Shown here piece after piece: positions 26,962 through 34,374 of a stretch of DNA of 64,000 nucleotides. The stretch comes from Chitinophaga costaii. GTDB lineage: Bacteria; Bacteroidota; Bacteroidia; Chitinophagales; Chitinophagaceae. The first letter of the stretch is position 1; every line of letters starts with the position of its first letter. The translations under genes were made by a program, and so were the position numbers. The notes under the pieces are model-generated. The model had not been told where the DNA came from. It searched no databases and saw nothing but the letters and a program-made list of their open reading frames with translations. Location of the stretch: the NCBI RefSeq assembly GCF_900094705.1, contig NZ_FMAR01000002.1, forward strand, positions 425,111 through 489,110, written 5' to 3'.

Positions 26962-26992
26962 TTGATGCAGGAAAACACTGCATGTATATTTG
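26962..26992 (+). promoter_or_regulatory. Promoter of small RNA element copy 1
   Basis: TTG at 26962-26964, a 20-base spacer and TATATTTG at 26985-26992. The spacer contains a perfect inverted repeat, ATGCAG N7 CTGCAT (26965-26983), that could be an operator between the two promoter boxes. Confidence 0.65.
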
Positions 26993-26996
26993 TGAA

Positions 26997-27055
26997 GGTT
27001 TTTCATAGGATATGGTTAAAATTTTTATAAGGCGGTGTTCTCACCGCTTTTTTTT
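26997..27055 (+). ncRNA. Multi-copy small RNA element, copy 1
   Basis: A predicted transcript of about 59 nt. It begins with the shared 25-nt block (26997-27021, containing TTTTTCATAGGATATGG), then a short A/T linker, then the terminator stem GCGGTG-TTCT-CACCGC (27032-27047) and eight T. Its own promoter lies directly upstream. No gene follows before copy 2, exactly 300 bases later (box to box). I do not recognise the family. Confidence 0.7.
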
Positions 27056-27284
27056 GTCTTGTTGTAGCCGCCTTTAGCCATCTTTACGCCCCTTGTCTAT
27101 AACTAATTATTAACGCTTTCATTTTAAGGGTACACTTTCCGCTTTGGGGTAAGCACATTACGTTTACTTACAGCGGTTAGTATTTGTATTTGTTACCGGC
27201 TCGTTAACACCCCAGGAATATGCGCGTTCCCGAGTTTAAAATAGGTGTTGGCTAAATGCAGCGTGGCGGGCTGGAATACTAAAC

Positions 27285-27292
27285 TATATTTG
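27285..27292 (+). promoter_or_regulatory. -7 box of small RNA element copy 2
   Basis: TATATTTG, identical to the box of copy 1. The -33 element is weak. The upstream blocks GTTACCGGCTCGTTAAC (27192-27208) and GCGTTCCC (27224-27231) resemble those of copy 1 at nearly the same distance. Confidence 0.55.
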
Positions 27293-27297
27293 CAATA

Positions 27298-27354
27298 GGT
27301 TTTTCATAGGATATGGTTAAAATTTTGAAGGCGGTGTTCTCACCGCCTTTTTTT
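27298..27354 (+). ncRNA. Multi-copy small RNA element, copy 2
   Basis: Shared 25-nt block at 27298-27322, then stem GGCGGTG-TTCT-CACCGCC (27330-27347) and seven T. It ends 28 bases before the csaA start codon, so besides acting as a free small RNA it could be a 5' leader whose terminator limits csaA transcription. Confidence 0.7.
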
Positions 27355-27382
27355 ATTTTAGATGCTGCTAATCATTTTAACT

Positions 27383-27721
27383 ATGGAACCTATCTCCTGG
27401 ACCGATTTTGAAAGCATAGAAATGCGCATAGGCACTATCATTGAAGCCCGTCCCTTTGAAAAGGCCCGTAATCCGGCCTACCAGCTCCTTATAGATTTTG
27501 GCCCGGAAACTGGTATAAAACGTTCTTCCGCTCAAATTACCCAGTTATACGAGCCGGAAACGCTCATGGGAAAACAGGTAGTTGCGGTGGTGAATTTTCC
27601 AGTAAAACAGATCGCCAATTTCTTTTCCGAATGCTTGGTACTGGGTGCAGTGGGAGTGAACAAGGAAATAGTTCTATTACAGCCGGAACGTATGGTGCCA
27701 AACGGCCAAAGAATAGCATAA
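27383..27721 (+). CDS. csaA: CsaA-type tRNA-binding domain protein
   Basis: A 112-residue single OB-fold protein of the tRNA-binding/EMAP domain type, described as an export-related chaperone or tRNA-binding protein in other bacteria. Seen are WTDFESIEMRIGTIIEA at the start, the AQITQLY segment and the late LGAVG and LLQPERMVPNG strand, all family hallmarks. The frame is open to 27362, but the ATG at 27383 gives the normal N-terminus. It is the only protein gene in a 2-kb stretch of small RNA elements, and copy 2 of that element ends 28 bases upstream. Confidence 0.88.
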   Translation: MEPISWTDFESIEMRIGTIIEARPFEKARNPAYQLLIDFGPETGIKRSSAQITQLYEPETLMGKQVVAVVNFPVKQIANFFSECLVLGAVGVNKEIVLLQPERMVPNGQRIA

Positions 27722-27862
27722 ACACATGCAATAAATAATTACTTTAAAATATACATTATATAATCATATCTATTATGTGTTTGCATAAAGGGTTTATTTA
27801 CCGCTTTACGAACAAAAATGCTGCGTTCACGAGTTGTATCTTTACAAAGCGGAGCCTGCGAT

Positions 27863-27870
27863 TAACTTTG
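27863..27870 (+). promoter_or_regulatory. -7 box of small RNA element copy 3
   Basis: TAACTTTG matches TAnnTTTG five bases before the shared block. TTTACGAAC lies 58 bases upstream of it, a block that copy 6 shares at 59 bases. Confidence 0.5.
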
Positions 27871-27875
27871 TAATA

Positions 27876-27933
27876 GGTTTTTCATAGGATATGGTTAAAA
27901 TTATTAGAGGGCAGTATTCTTACTGCCTTTTTT
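27876..27933 (+). ncRNA. Multi-copy small RNA element, copy 3
   Basis: Shared 25-nt block intact (27876-27900). The terminator stem has changed sequence but stays fully paired: GGCAGTA-TTCT-TACTGCC (27910-27927), then six T. The nearest downstream protein gene, lysS, is on the opposite strand, so this copy cannot be a leader. Confidence 0.68.
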
Positions 27934-27937
27934 ATGC

Positions 27938-28282
27938 CCGCAAGTTTCCTACCGCTAATATTTCCGCTACCTCATAATAAAAAACATTTCTCCAGGTATA
28001 GACCAGTTTTACTAGAGCAATAGAAATTAAAAAGCGTTTAAACAGGGAAGATGCCTATAATAGAGATCTGCTATAATTTTGGCAATAAAATTCATTTATT
28101 GTAGAATTCTGCTATAGATCAGATAGTTATAAAAAATAAGGGATGAGTTTACTATGATTATACATATATTCAAAAGGTATAAAGCATTATTTTTTATCAC
28201 ACGGTTACTGAATAATTCTATACGTTCCCCAACAAAAACATAGCGTTCACCTAAATGCTTTACCTGCTGTTATAATTAAGGG
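27938..28282. other. Intergenic spacer between element copies 3 and 4
   Basis: A/T rich, with no gene. It contains an imperfect inverted repeat near 28055-28125 (GATCTGCTATA at one end and TATAGATC at the other). CGTTCCCC at 28223 and GCGTTCAC at 28243 belong to the upstream blocks of copy 4. Confidence 0.35.
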
Positions 28283-28295
28283 GATATTTGTTATA

Positions 28296-28355
28296 GGTTT
28301 TTCAATAAAGATATGGTTAAAATTTTTCGGGGCTGTATTCTTGCAGCCCTGTTTT
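28296..28355 (+). ncRNA. Multi-copy small RNA element, copy 4 (variant)
   Basis: The shared block has a two-base insertion and reads CAATAAAGATATGG in place of CATAGGATATGG. The stem is GGGCTGTA-TTCT-TGCAGCCC (28330-28349, one G-U pair), then TGTTTT. The -7 box is GATATTTG (28283-28290), one mismatch from consensus. Still recognisable, but the most diverged in its 5' block. Confidence 0.6.
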
Positions 28356-28537
28356 ATTTACCGTAAGTCCTCCTCCTCCATTCTTCTTTCGCTTTCCCGC
28401 AACACACTTATTATCTTTTTATCATCTTACTGATGGCCAATGCCAGAAACAAGACATTTTCTACCGTCCAGGAAATCATTCCCTGCGCGTAAGCACTATG
28501 TCTATAAAATCGCAGTGTTATGGTTTAAATTCATTAC

Positions 28538-28590
28538 GGTTTTCATAGGATATGGTCAAAGTAAGTCAGGGCTGTTTTCACAGCCCTTTC
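28538..28590 (+). ncRNA. Multi-copy small RNA element, copy 5 (degenerate promoter)
   Basis: TTTTCATAGGATATGGTCAAA (21 of the shared bases, one T shorter, one T-to-C change) at 28540-28560, then stem GGGCTGT-TTTC-ACAGCCC (28569-28586) and TTTCT. No TAnnTTTG box is found at the expected place, so this copy may be decaying or expressed differently. Confidence 0.5.
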
Positions 28591-28609
28591 TCATTTGTGT
28601 AAGGACAAA

Positions 28610-28643
28610 AAAAGGCATTTGAGTATCCACTCAAATGCCTTTT
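28610..28643 (-). terminator. Terminator of lysS
   Basis: A 15-bp perfect stem, AAAAGGCATTTGAGT against ACTCAAATGCCTTTT, around ATCC. On the minus strand it is followed by more T and lies 20 bases after the lysS stop. Confidence 0.8.
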
Positions 28644-28662
28644 AATATTGATTACGGGATAC

Positions 28663-30177
28663 TTACCCTTGTTTTTCTGGTTTCATCTGCGGAAACAACA
28701 GCACATCCTGGATAGATGGCTGGTTGGTCATCAACATGGTAAGCCGGTCTATACCTATCCCTATGCCGGAGGTTGGCGGCATGCCGTATTCCAGGGCACG
28801 CAGAAAATCGTAGTCGATGTACATCGCCTCATCATCGCCCCTTTCCATCAGTTTTACCTGTTCTTCAAAACGTTCGCGCTGGTCTACCGGGTCGTTCAGC
28901 TCGGAGTAGGCGTTGGCAATTTCCTTACCATTTACCATTAGTTCAAAACGCTCCACCACACCAGGTTTGCTACGGTGTTTCTTGGTGAGTGGACTCATTT
29001 CTACCGGGTAATCGATAATAAAAGTAGGTTGTATGTAATTGCCTTCGCACTTTTCGCCAAAGATCTCGTCTATCAGCTTGCCCTTGCCAATGTTTGGCGC
29101 TACGGAGATGCCTAATTGTTTGCACACCTCGCGCAGTGCTGGTTCGTCCATGCCGGTGATGTCTATGCCAGTGTGTTCCAGGATAGCGTCAAACATGGTA
29201 ACGCGGCGGAAGGGGGCTTTGAAGTCGATGGTTTTATCGCCCACTACTACCTGGGTAGTGCCGTGAAGATTAAGGGCTATTTTTTCCAGCAGGGTTTCGG
29301 TAGTATCCATCATCCACTCGTAGTCTTTGTAGGCTGCGTACATTTCCATCACGGTAAATTCCGGGTTGTGGGTACGATCCATCCCTTCATTGCGAAAGTC
29401 TTTCGCAAATTCATACACGCCTTCAAAACCGCCCACGATCAGCCTTTTGAGGTATAGCTCATTGGCAATGCGCAGGTACAGTGGGATGTCCAGTGCATTG
29501 TGATGGGTAACAAAGGGCCGGGCCGTGGCACCACCGGGAATGGCTTGCAGGATAGGGGTTTCCACTTCCAGGTAGCCCAGTTCGTTATAAAATTCCCGCA
29601 TGGTTTGTATGATCTTGGTACGTTTGGCAAATACCTCCCTCACCTGTGGGTTGATGATCAAGTCTACATAGCGCTGCCGGTATTTAAACTCCGGATCGGT
29701 TACGGCGTCGAAGGTTTCACCATCTTTTTCCTTTACAACTGGCAGCGGGCGCAGGGCCTTGGCCAGCAGGGTAAGCTCTTTTACATGCACGGAGGTTTCA
29801 CCGGTTTTGGTGATGAAGCCATAACCACGTACGCCAATAATATCACCGATATCGAGCAGTTTTTTGAATACGGTGTCGTAGCCGGATTTATCCTCGCCGG
29901 GGCAGATATCATCGCGGCGGATGTAGAGCTGGATGCGGCCCGTGTTGTCCTGAATCTTCACAAAAGCGGCCTTTCCCATGTCGCGGCTCTCCATGATACG
30001 GCCAGCCAGGCAAAGATCCTGGAATTGCTCTTTGGTATCTTCGCTGTAATGGGTGAGAATGTTGGCCGCAGTGTTATTCACGGGGTATGCGGGTGCCGGG
30101 TAAGGATCTATACCTGCTTTTTGCAGTTCCTGTAATTTTTCCCTGCGTATAATTTCTTGCTCAGATAACTGTGTCAT
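28663..30177 (-). CDS. lysS: Lysyl-tRNA synthetase (class II)
   Basis: A 504-residue class II enzyme charging tRNA-Lys. The N-terminal OB-fold anticodon-binding domain (about 55-160) is followed by the catalytic domain with motif 1 ([18 protein letters not shown] region), motif 2 ([15 protein letters not shown]) and motif 3 ([12 protein letters not shown]). Length and order are normal. On the minus strand CAAAAATA at 30212-30219 reads TATTTTTG, a good -7 box 35 bases before the ATG. Convergent with the small RNA cluster. Confidence 0.97.
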   Translation of the reverse strand: MTQLSEQEIIRREKLQELQKAGIDPYPAPAYPVNNTAANILTHYSEDTKEQFQDLCLAGRIMESRDMGKAAFVKIQDNTGRIQLYIRRDDICPGEDKSGYDTVFKKLLDIGDIIGVRGYGFITKTGETSVHVKELTLLAKALRPLPVVKEKDGETFDAVTDPEFKYRQRYVDLIINPQVREVFAKRTKIIQTMREFYNELGYLEVETPILQAIPGGATARPFVTHHNALDIPLYLRIANELYLKRLIVGGFEGVYEFAKDFRNEGMDRTHNPEFTVMEMYAAYKDYEWMMDTTETLLEKIALNLHGTTQVVVGDKTIDFKAPFRRVTMFDAILEHTGIDITGMDEPALREVCKQLGISVAPNIGKGKLIDEIFGEKCEGNYIQPTFIIDYPVEMSPLTKKHRSKPGVVERFELMVNGKEIANAYSELNDPVDQRERFEEQVKLMERGDDEAMYIDYDFLRALEYGMPPTSGIGIGIDRLTMLMTNQPSIQDVLLFPQMKPEKQG

Positions 30178-30369
30178 CGTAAAAGGTTGCCTATAAATAA
30201 TTGATGGGATGCAAAAATAATTGTTTTGAGCGGAATGGCAGGATTAATGGGAATACTGGCATCAAATTAGAAGAATTTATCCTGCCGGGGCTACTGCCGT
30301 GGTTGTTTATGACCATATAACCATCGCACTGGAAAACTTGAGGCCATGTAACCATCTAATCAAACAAAA

Positions 30370-31203
30370 ATGAAAACGATTCTTATACCAACTGATTTTT
30401 CCGACACAGCGTATAACGCCGCCCGTTATGCCCTGGACCTGGCCCGCCAGGCGGGAACCACCCGGGTGGTGCTGTACCATGCCTATGAGTTAATAATTCC
30501 CGATCCGGAAGTGCCAGACCATATCCCGGTGATAATGCCGGAAGAGCTGAAAGAAGCCAGCGATAAGGGACTGGCCTTGATGCATAGCAAGTTACAACCT
30601 ATATTGCCAGCAGGTGTAACGCTGGTATGCCGCTCGGAAAACCAATTGCTGTCGGCTTTTATTGACCAGGTAGCCCGGGAGGAACAGGCAAACCTGATCG
30701 TAATGGGCATTACCGGTGGCAGTGGTTTGGAAGAGCTATTGCTGGGTTCCAACGCGCTGGATGTGATGAAGGAAACTCATACACCACTCATCATTGTTCC
30801 CAATGGCGCTACATTTACCTCGATAGACACGGTTGTATTTGCCTGTGATTTCCGTAAAGTCACGGAAAACATGCCGGTGCGGTTCTTGAAACAATTGCTC
30901 CAGGTGTTCCGCGCCCGTCTTTTCGTCGTGAATGTAGATCATGAAAAACGCCACTTCACAGCACAGACGCCTTTCGAGACCCTGGTTATGGACACGCTGC
31001 TGGCCGATTTTAACCCGGAATACCGCTTTTTGGAAAATGAAAACGTAGTGGATGGCATTATCAGTTTTGCCGAGGCAGAAAAAGCGGGCATCATCGTTAC
31101 CTTGCCCCGCCAGCACGGATTTCTGGCTGGCTTGTTTCGTCGGAGCCATACCCGGCAGCTTGCTTTTCATTCCCATATTCCCCTCCTGGTCATTAGGGAA
31201 TAA
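30370..31203 (+). CDS. Tandem universal stress protein
   Basis: A 277-residue cytoplasmic protein of two UspA domains. The first has the opening TILIPTDFSDTAYNAARYALD, the VMGITGGSGLEELLLGS ATP-type loop and the TPLIIVP closing strand. The second (from about residue 150) is diverged and lacks a clear glycine loop, but closes with HIPLLVI. The N-terminal domain could bind ATP; the C-terminal one probably does not. Monocistronic. Confidence 0.9.
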   Translation: MKTILIPTDFSDTAYNAARYALDLARQAGTTRVVLYHAYELIIPDPEVPDHIPVIMPEELKEASDKGLALMHSKLQPILPAGVTLVCRSENQLLSAFIDQVAREEQANLIVMGITGGSGLEELLLGSNALDVMKETHTPLIIVPNGATFTSIDTVVFACDFRKVTENMPVRFLKQLLQVFRARLFVVNVDHEKRHFTAQTPFETLVMDTLLADFNPEYRFLENENVVDGIISFAEAEKAGIIVTLPRQHGFLAGLFRRSHTRQLAFHSHIPLLVIRE

Positions 31204-31265
31204 ATGCGATATTTGATGCATATTACACACATTTTAAAATCTGTTACAGAAACCGCAACAATATC

Positions 31266-32075
31266 ATGATGAAACGCACTTTATTGTTATTAGGCATTAG
31301 CCTGATTATATTGCATGGCTCCCAGGCGCAATTCCTGAAGAAATTGAAGCACAATCTCGATTCTGTAGAGAATGCGAAGAATGCAAAAACTACCACTACC
31401 ACTACTAGCACGCCCGCTACCACTTCCAGCAGCACCTCCAGCACTACCAGCACGGGAAACGTTACTCAAAACCAGGCTGCCGAGGCTATCAAGCAGGCAT
31501 TGAGCAAGGGCGTATCTTCCGGTATTGCCTTACTGAACAAGCAAAATGGTTTTTTTGGGAGTGATATTTATAAAGTATTACTACCTCCAGATGCCCAGAA
31601 GGTAGAAAGTACCCTCCGCCAAATAGGCCTGGGCAGCCAGGTAGACAAGGCTATCTTGCAAATAAACCGCTCTGCCGAACAGGCCGTAGGCCAGGCAGCG
31701 CCTATTTTTGTAGACGCTATCAAACAAATGACTATTACCGACGCGCTGAACATCGTAAGCGGAGACAATACGGCTGCCACAACTTATTTCAAAGGTAAAA
31801 CCACCGACAAGCTGAAGTCTGCTTTCTCGCCCGTAATCAAGGGCAAACTGGATAGCACCCTGGCCACCAAATATTACAGTGATATCGTAGCTACCTATAA
31901 CAAACTGCCTACCACTATTAATAAAGCCAATCCCGATCTTCAGGGTTATGTAACAGACAAGGCCATTGGCGCCCTGTTCGACCAAATTGCCAAGGAAGAA
32001 TCCTCCATCCGCACTAATCCCGTATCCCAGACTACAGACCTGCTGAAGAAAGTGTTTGGCGGATTGGGTAAATAA
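31266..32075 (+). CDS. DUF4197 family exported protein
   Basis: A 269-residue protein with a signal peptide (cleavage near SQAQF, residue 20), a Thr/Ser-rich linker of about 27 residues (42-68) and an alpha-helical DUF4197 domain to the end. The family phrase NGFFGSDIYKVLLPPDAQ and the Lys/Asp-rich helical end LLKKVFGGLG are visible. Function unknown; probably periplasmic or surface-linked. A terminator lies 28 bases after the stop. Confidence 0.87.
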   Translation: MMKRTLLLLGISLIILHGSQAQFLKKLKHNLDSVENAKNAKTTTTTTSTPATTSSSTSSTTSTGNVTQNQAAEAIKQALSKGVSSGIALLNKQNGFFGSDIYKVLLPPDAQKVESTLRQIGLGSQVDKAILQINRSAEQAVGQAAPIFVDAIKQMTITDALNIVSGDNTAATTYFKGKTTDKLKSAFSPVIKGKLDSTLATKYYSDIVATYNKLPTTINKANPDLQGYVTDKAIGALFDQIAKEESSIRTNPVSQTTDLLKKVFGGLGK

Positions 32076-32102
32076 GAATAAAACATTTCTTTTAATACAT
32101 GG

Positions 32103-32136
32103 GGGTTGACCAAAAAGAATTGGTCAGACCCTTTTT
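32103..32136 (+). terminator. Terminator of the DUF4197 gene
   Basis: GGGTTGACCA pairs with TGGTCAGACCC (one bulged base) around AAAAGAAT, followed by TTTTT. Confidence 0.7.
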
Positions 32137-32248
32137 ATTCGGGTACCTGATGGAGACCTGTTATCGTTTAAGTGGTTCACAAAGCTTTCATTTTACTTTT
32201 TGTTCAGCCCCTATGTTGTGTAACAGCATGAAAAGACAGCAGAAAGTG

Positions 32249-33127
32249 TTATTGGGAGAGCAATACCTGCCAGGCAGCCTGCAACTGTGCTTTGTCCAGT
32301 AAGATAGCGGCGTAGCGGTGCAGTTCTATTTCCAATTCATCGGGGGTAAGACTATAATACTGGAATATTTGTTTCAGGTGAGGATCGTCGAAGGTGGCGT
32401 CTATGTAAGGTAATGTGTGTACGTTGCCTAACTGCCCCAGGTGATTGCCCGTAAGGATGCGGCTGTGGCGGATATGGGCCGGCAGTGCATCTATACCGAT
32501 GCCCAATTGCATATTGGGCTTGGCCACCTCAAACACCGCATCGCCGGAGGCGCGTACATAAAAGTCGCCACCCATGCGGGCCACCAGGTCTATCTTGTGC
32601 GGATCTATCTGGCCCTGTTGATTCAAAATGGTGTCGTCCAGGTGAATAAGTACTGGTTCACAGATCACGAGATTGCCAGCGCCGGGGCCAGTGCCGGTGG
32701 CAATAACTTCCTTCACCACACACTCCATCTGTACGGGGCTTTCCTTTACCCGGAAGGGCTGCACACGTTCGGAAGCCAGCGGCGTAAAACCGGCTTTCTC
32801 AAATTCATTCACTTCCTGCGGATAATCGCAACTGCTCAGCGAGGCTTGCTGTACCATGCCGTAGGTCACTACATTAATCACCACTTCTTTGGTGGCCAAT
32901 ATGTTTTCCAGCGTATGTTTTACGGTATTATCGCGCACGCGGCGGGAGGGGGAAAAGATGAGCGTGGGCGGGTTGGTGCCGAATAAATTAAAGAAGCTGA
33001 AAGGCGATAAATTAGGCCGCCCCACTGCATTCAACGTGCTGGCAAAACAGATGGGACGCGGCGCCACAGCCCCTTGCAGGTAAGCATGCAGCGCACTGGT
33101 TTCTATTGCGGAAGGATCAATGATCAT
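32249..33127 (-). CDS. Flavin reductase-like FMN-binding protein
   Basis: A 292-residue protein of the flavin reductase-like split-barrel family. Visible are VAPRPICFASTLNAVGRPNLSPFSFFN (family start, quoted in part: PRPICFAST), the SPSRRVRDNTVKHT loop and VINVVTYGMVQQ. Such proteins bind FMN non-covalently; the substrate is unknown. The frame is open five codons further upstream to 33142. The FAH-family hydrolase gene lies 42 bases upstream on the same strand, so the two may form a small catabolic operon. Confidence 0.88.
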   Translation of the reverse strand: MIIDPSAIETSALHAYLQGAVAPRPICFASTLNAVGRPNLSPFSFFNLFGTNPPTLIFSPSRRVRDNTVKHTLENILATKEVVINVVTYGMVQQASLSSCDYPQEVNEFEKAGFTPLASERVQPFRVKESPVQMECVVKEVIATGTGPGAGNLVICEPVLIHLDDTILNQQGQIDPHKIDLVARMGGDFYVRASGDAVFEVAKPNMQLGIGIDALPAHIRHSRILTGNHLGQLGNVHTLPYIDATFDDPHLKQIFQYYSLTPDELEIELHRYAAILLDKAQLQAAWQVLLSQ

Positions 33128-33169
33128 GCGGATGGTTTGCACAGGGCCAATACCTGCATGGCAATGCGC

Positions 33170-34192
33170 TTAGCGGTGAAGAAATTGTTTCTTTAAGGCC
33201 AGCAGTGAAATGTCTGCCGCTTCTTCCTCGATGGTGTTGGTGAGGATGCCCAGGCCAGTGATTTCCATGGTCACCTCGTCGCCGGGCTGTAGCCATTGTT
33301 CGGTGTAATGGGGATCGTGCAGCTTGCCGGTACCATTCAGTTCCAGGAAACAGCCTGTGCCAACGGTACCGCTGCCTATTACGTCGCCTGGCATAATATT
33401 TACCCCATAGGAGCAGCGCTCTATGATCTCGGCAAAGGTCCAGTCCATATCGGCCATATTGCCGGCGCTTACTTCCACACCGTTTACCTGGCAGGTCATG
33501 ACAAGGTTGTAATTATTGCCGGTGTGGCCGGGCTTGGCAGGCACTTTAAAGGCTTCCAATTCGTCCGGTGTAACCAGCATTGGTCCAATTACGGTGCTGA
33601 AGTCCTTGCCCTTGGCCGGCCCCAGGTTCAGTTTCATTTCTTCCATTTGCAATACACGGGCGCTCATGTCGTTCATGATCATGAAGCCGGCAATGTAGTT
33701 GTCTGCCTCTTCTGCAGGAATGTTACGGCCAAAACGGTTCAGTACCACGGCTACTTCCAGCTCAAAATCCAATTTTTCGAAATGGTCGGGCATACAACTG
33801 ATGGGACCGGGACCCTGAATGGCATTATGATTGGTAAAGTAAAAAATGGGGTATTGATCAAATTCCGGGATCATATCCAGACCACGGTTGCGGCGGGCGC
33901 TGGCCACATGCTGGCGAAAGGCGTAGCCGTCGCGGCAGGAAGTGGGGAAGGGTACGGGTGCCATAAGCGTCACCCCGTTCAGCGGGATGGGTAGTGCACG
34001 GCCCACCCTATGGCCCTTTTTCAGATCTGCCTCTACCTGGCGGGCAATGTCTATTACATCGTCCCACATGAGGAGGAATAACTGCATGTTGTTAGGCAAC
34101 TCCTCATGCAGCTCCTGGGTATTGTATAATTGGTCATTTACAAGCAAGGCCAATTGGTCGGTTTCTTCCCGCAGGTAGGTCACTAATTTCAT
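33170..34192 (-). CDS. Fumarylacetoacetate hydrolase family protein
   Basis: A 340-residue FAH-fold enzyme that would hydrolyse or decarboxylate a beta-diketo acid. Seen are FRQHVASARRNRG, the metal-site strand LDFELEVAVVLNR with its Glu pair, the GFMIMNDMSAR motif and GTVGTGCFLELNG. The true start is the ATG at 34192 (MKLVTYL); the frame runs on to 34279, but a TATATTTG box on the minus strand at 34229-34222 falls inside that extension. The exact substrate, for example fumarylacetoacetate or a related ring-cleavage product, is not decided by sequence. Confidence 0.9.
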   Translation of the reverse strand: MKLVTYLREETDQLALLVNDQLYNTQELHEELPNNMQLFLLMWDDVIDIARQVEADLKKGHRVGRALPIPLNGVTLMAPVPFPTSCRDGYAFRQHVASARRNRGLDMIPEFDQYPIFYFTNHNAIQGPGPISCMPDHFEKLDFELEVAVVLNRFGRNIPAEEADNYIAGFMIMNDMSARVLQMEEMKLNLGPAKGKDFSTVIGPMLVTPDELEAFKVPAKPGHTGNNYNLVMTCQVNGVEVSAGNMADMDWTFAEIIERCSYGVNIMPGDVIGSGTVGTGCFLELNGTGKLHDPHYTEQWLQPGDEVTMEITGLGILTNTIEEEAADISLLALKKQFLHR

Positions 34193-34221
34193 GGAACTAT
34201 GTATAATATTGCGTTCAAGGC

Positions 34222-34229
34222 CAAATATA
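34222..34229 (-). promoter_or_regulatory. -7 box of the FAH hydrolase gene
   Basis: TATATTTG on the minus strand, 29 bases before the preferred ATG. No good -33 element at 19-21 bases. Confidence 0.5.
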
Positions 34230-34339
34230 GTGCGAATGTATGTGCCAATCCTAAATTCCTTGTTAAGAAATATGCACATATTAGTTTAATTCACAATACT
34301 AAATGATGCGTTTTTGACTATTGGGCGGTAGTTTTGCGT

Positions 34340-34347
34340 TAATTTTG
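34340..34347 (+). promoter_or_regulatory. -7 box of the fatty acid hydroxylase gene
   Basis: TAATTTTG fits TAnnTTTG, 27 bases before the ATG at 34375; a TTTTTG lies 23 bases upstream of the box. Confidence 0.45.
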
Positions 34348-34374
34348 TCTTATCTTAGATTAAATAGGCTTTAT

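Noticed and set aside
26985..28590. Element copies as an insertion sequence or MITE
   Set aside because: No terminal inverted repeats or target duplications were seen, the stems vary by compensatory changes, and most copies carry a promoter box and a terminator, which fits RNA genes better.
29500..30135. 211-codon open frame antisense to lysS
   Set aside because: A shadow frame of lysS, with no start context and no recognisable features.
32099..32302. Open frame of 67 codons on the + strand after the DUF4197 gene
   Set aside because: It begins inside the terminator hairpin region and overlaps the end of the flavin reductase gene on the other strand. No recognisable protein features.
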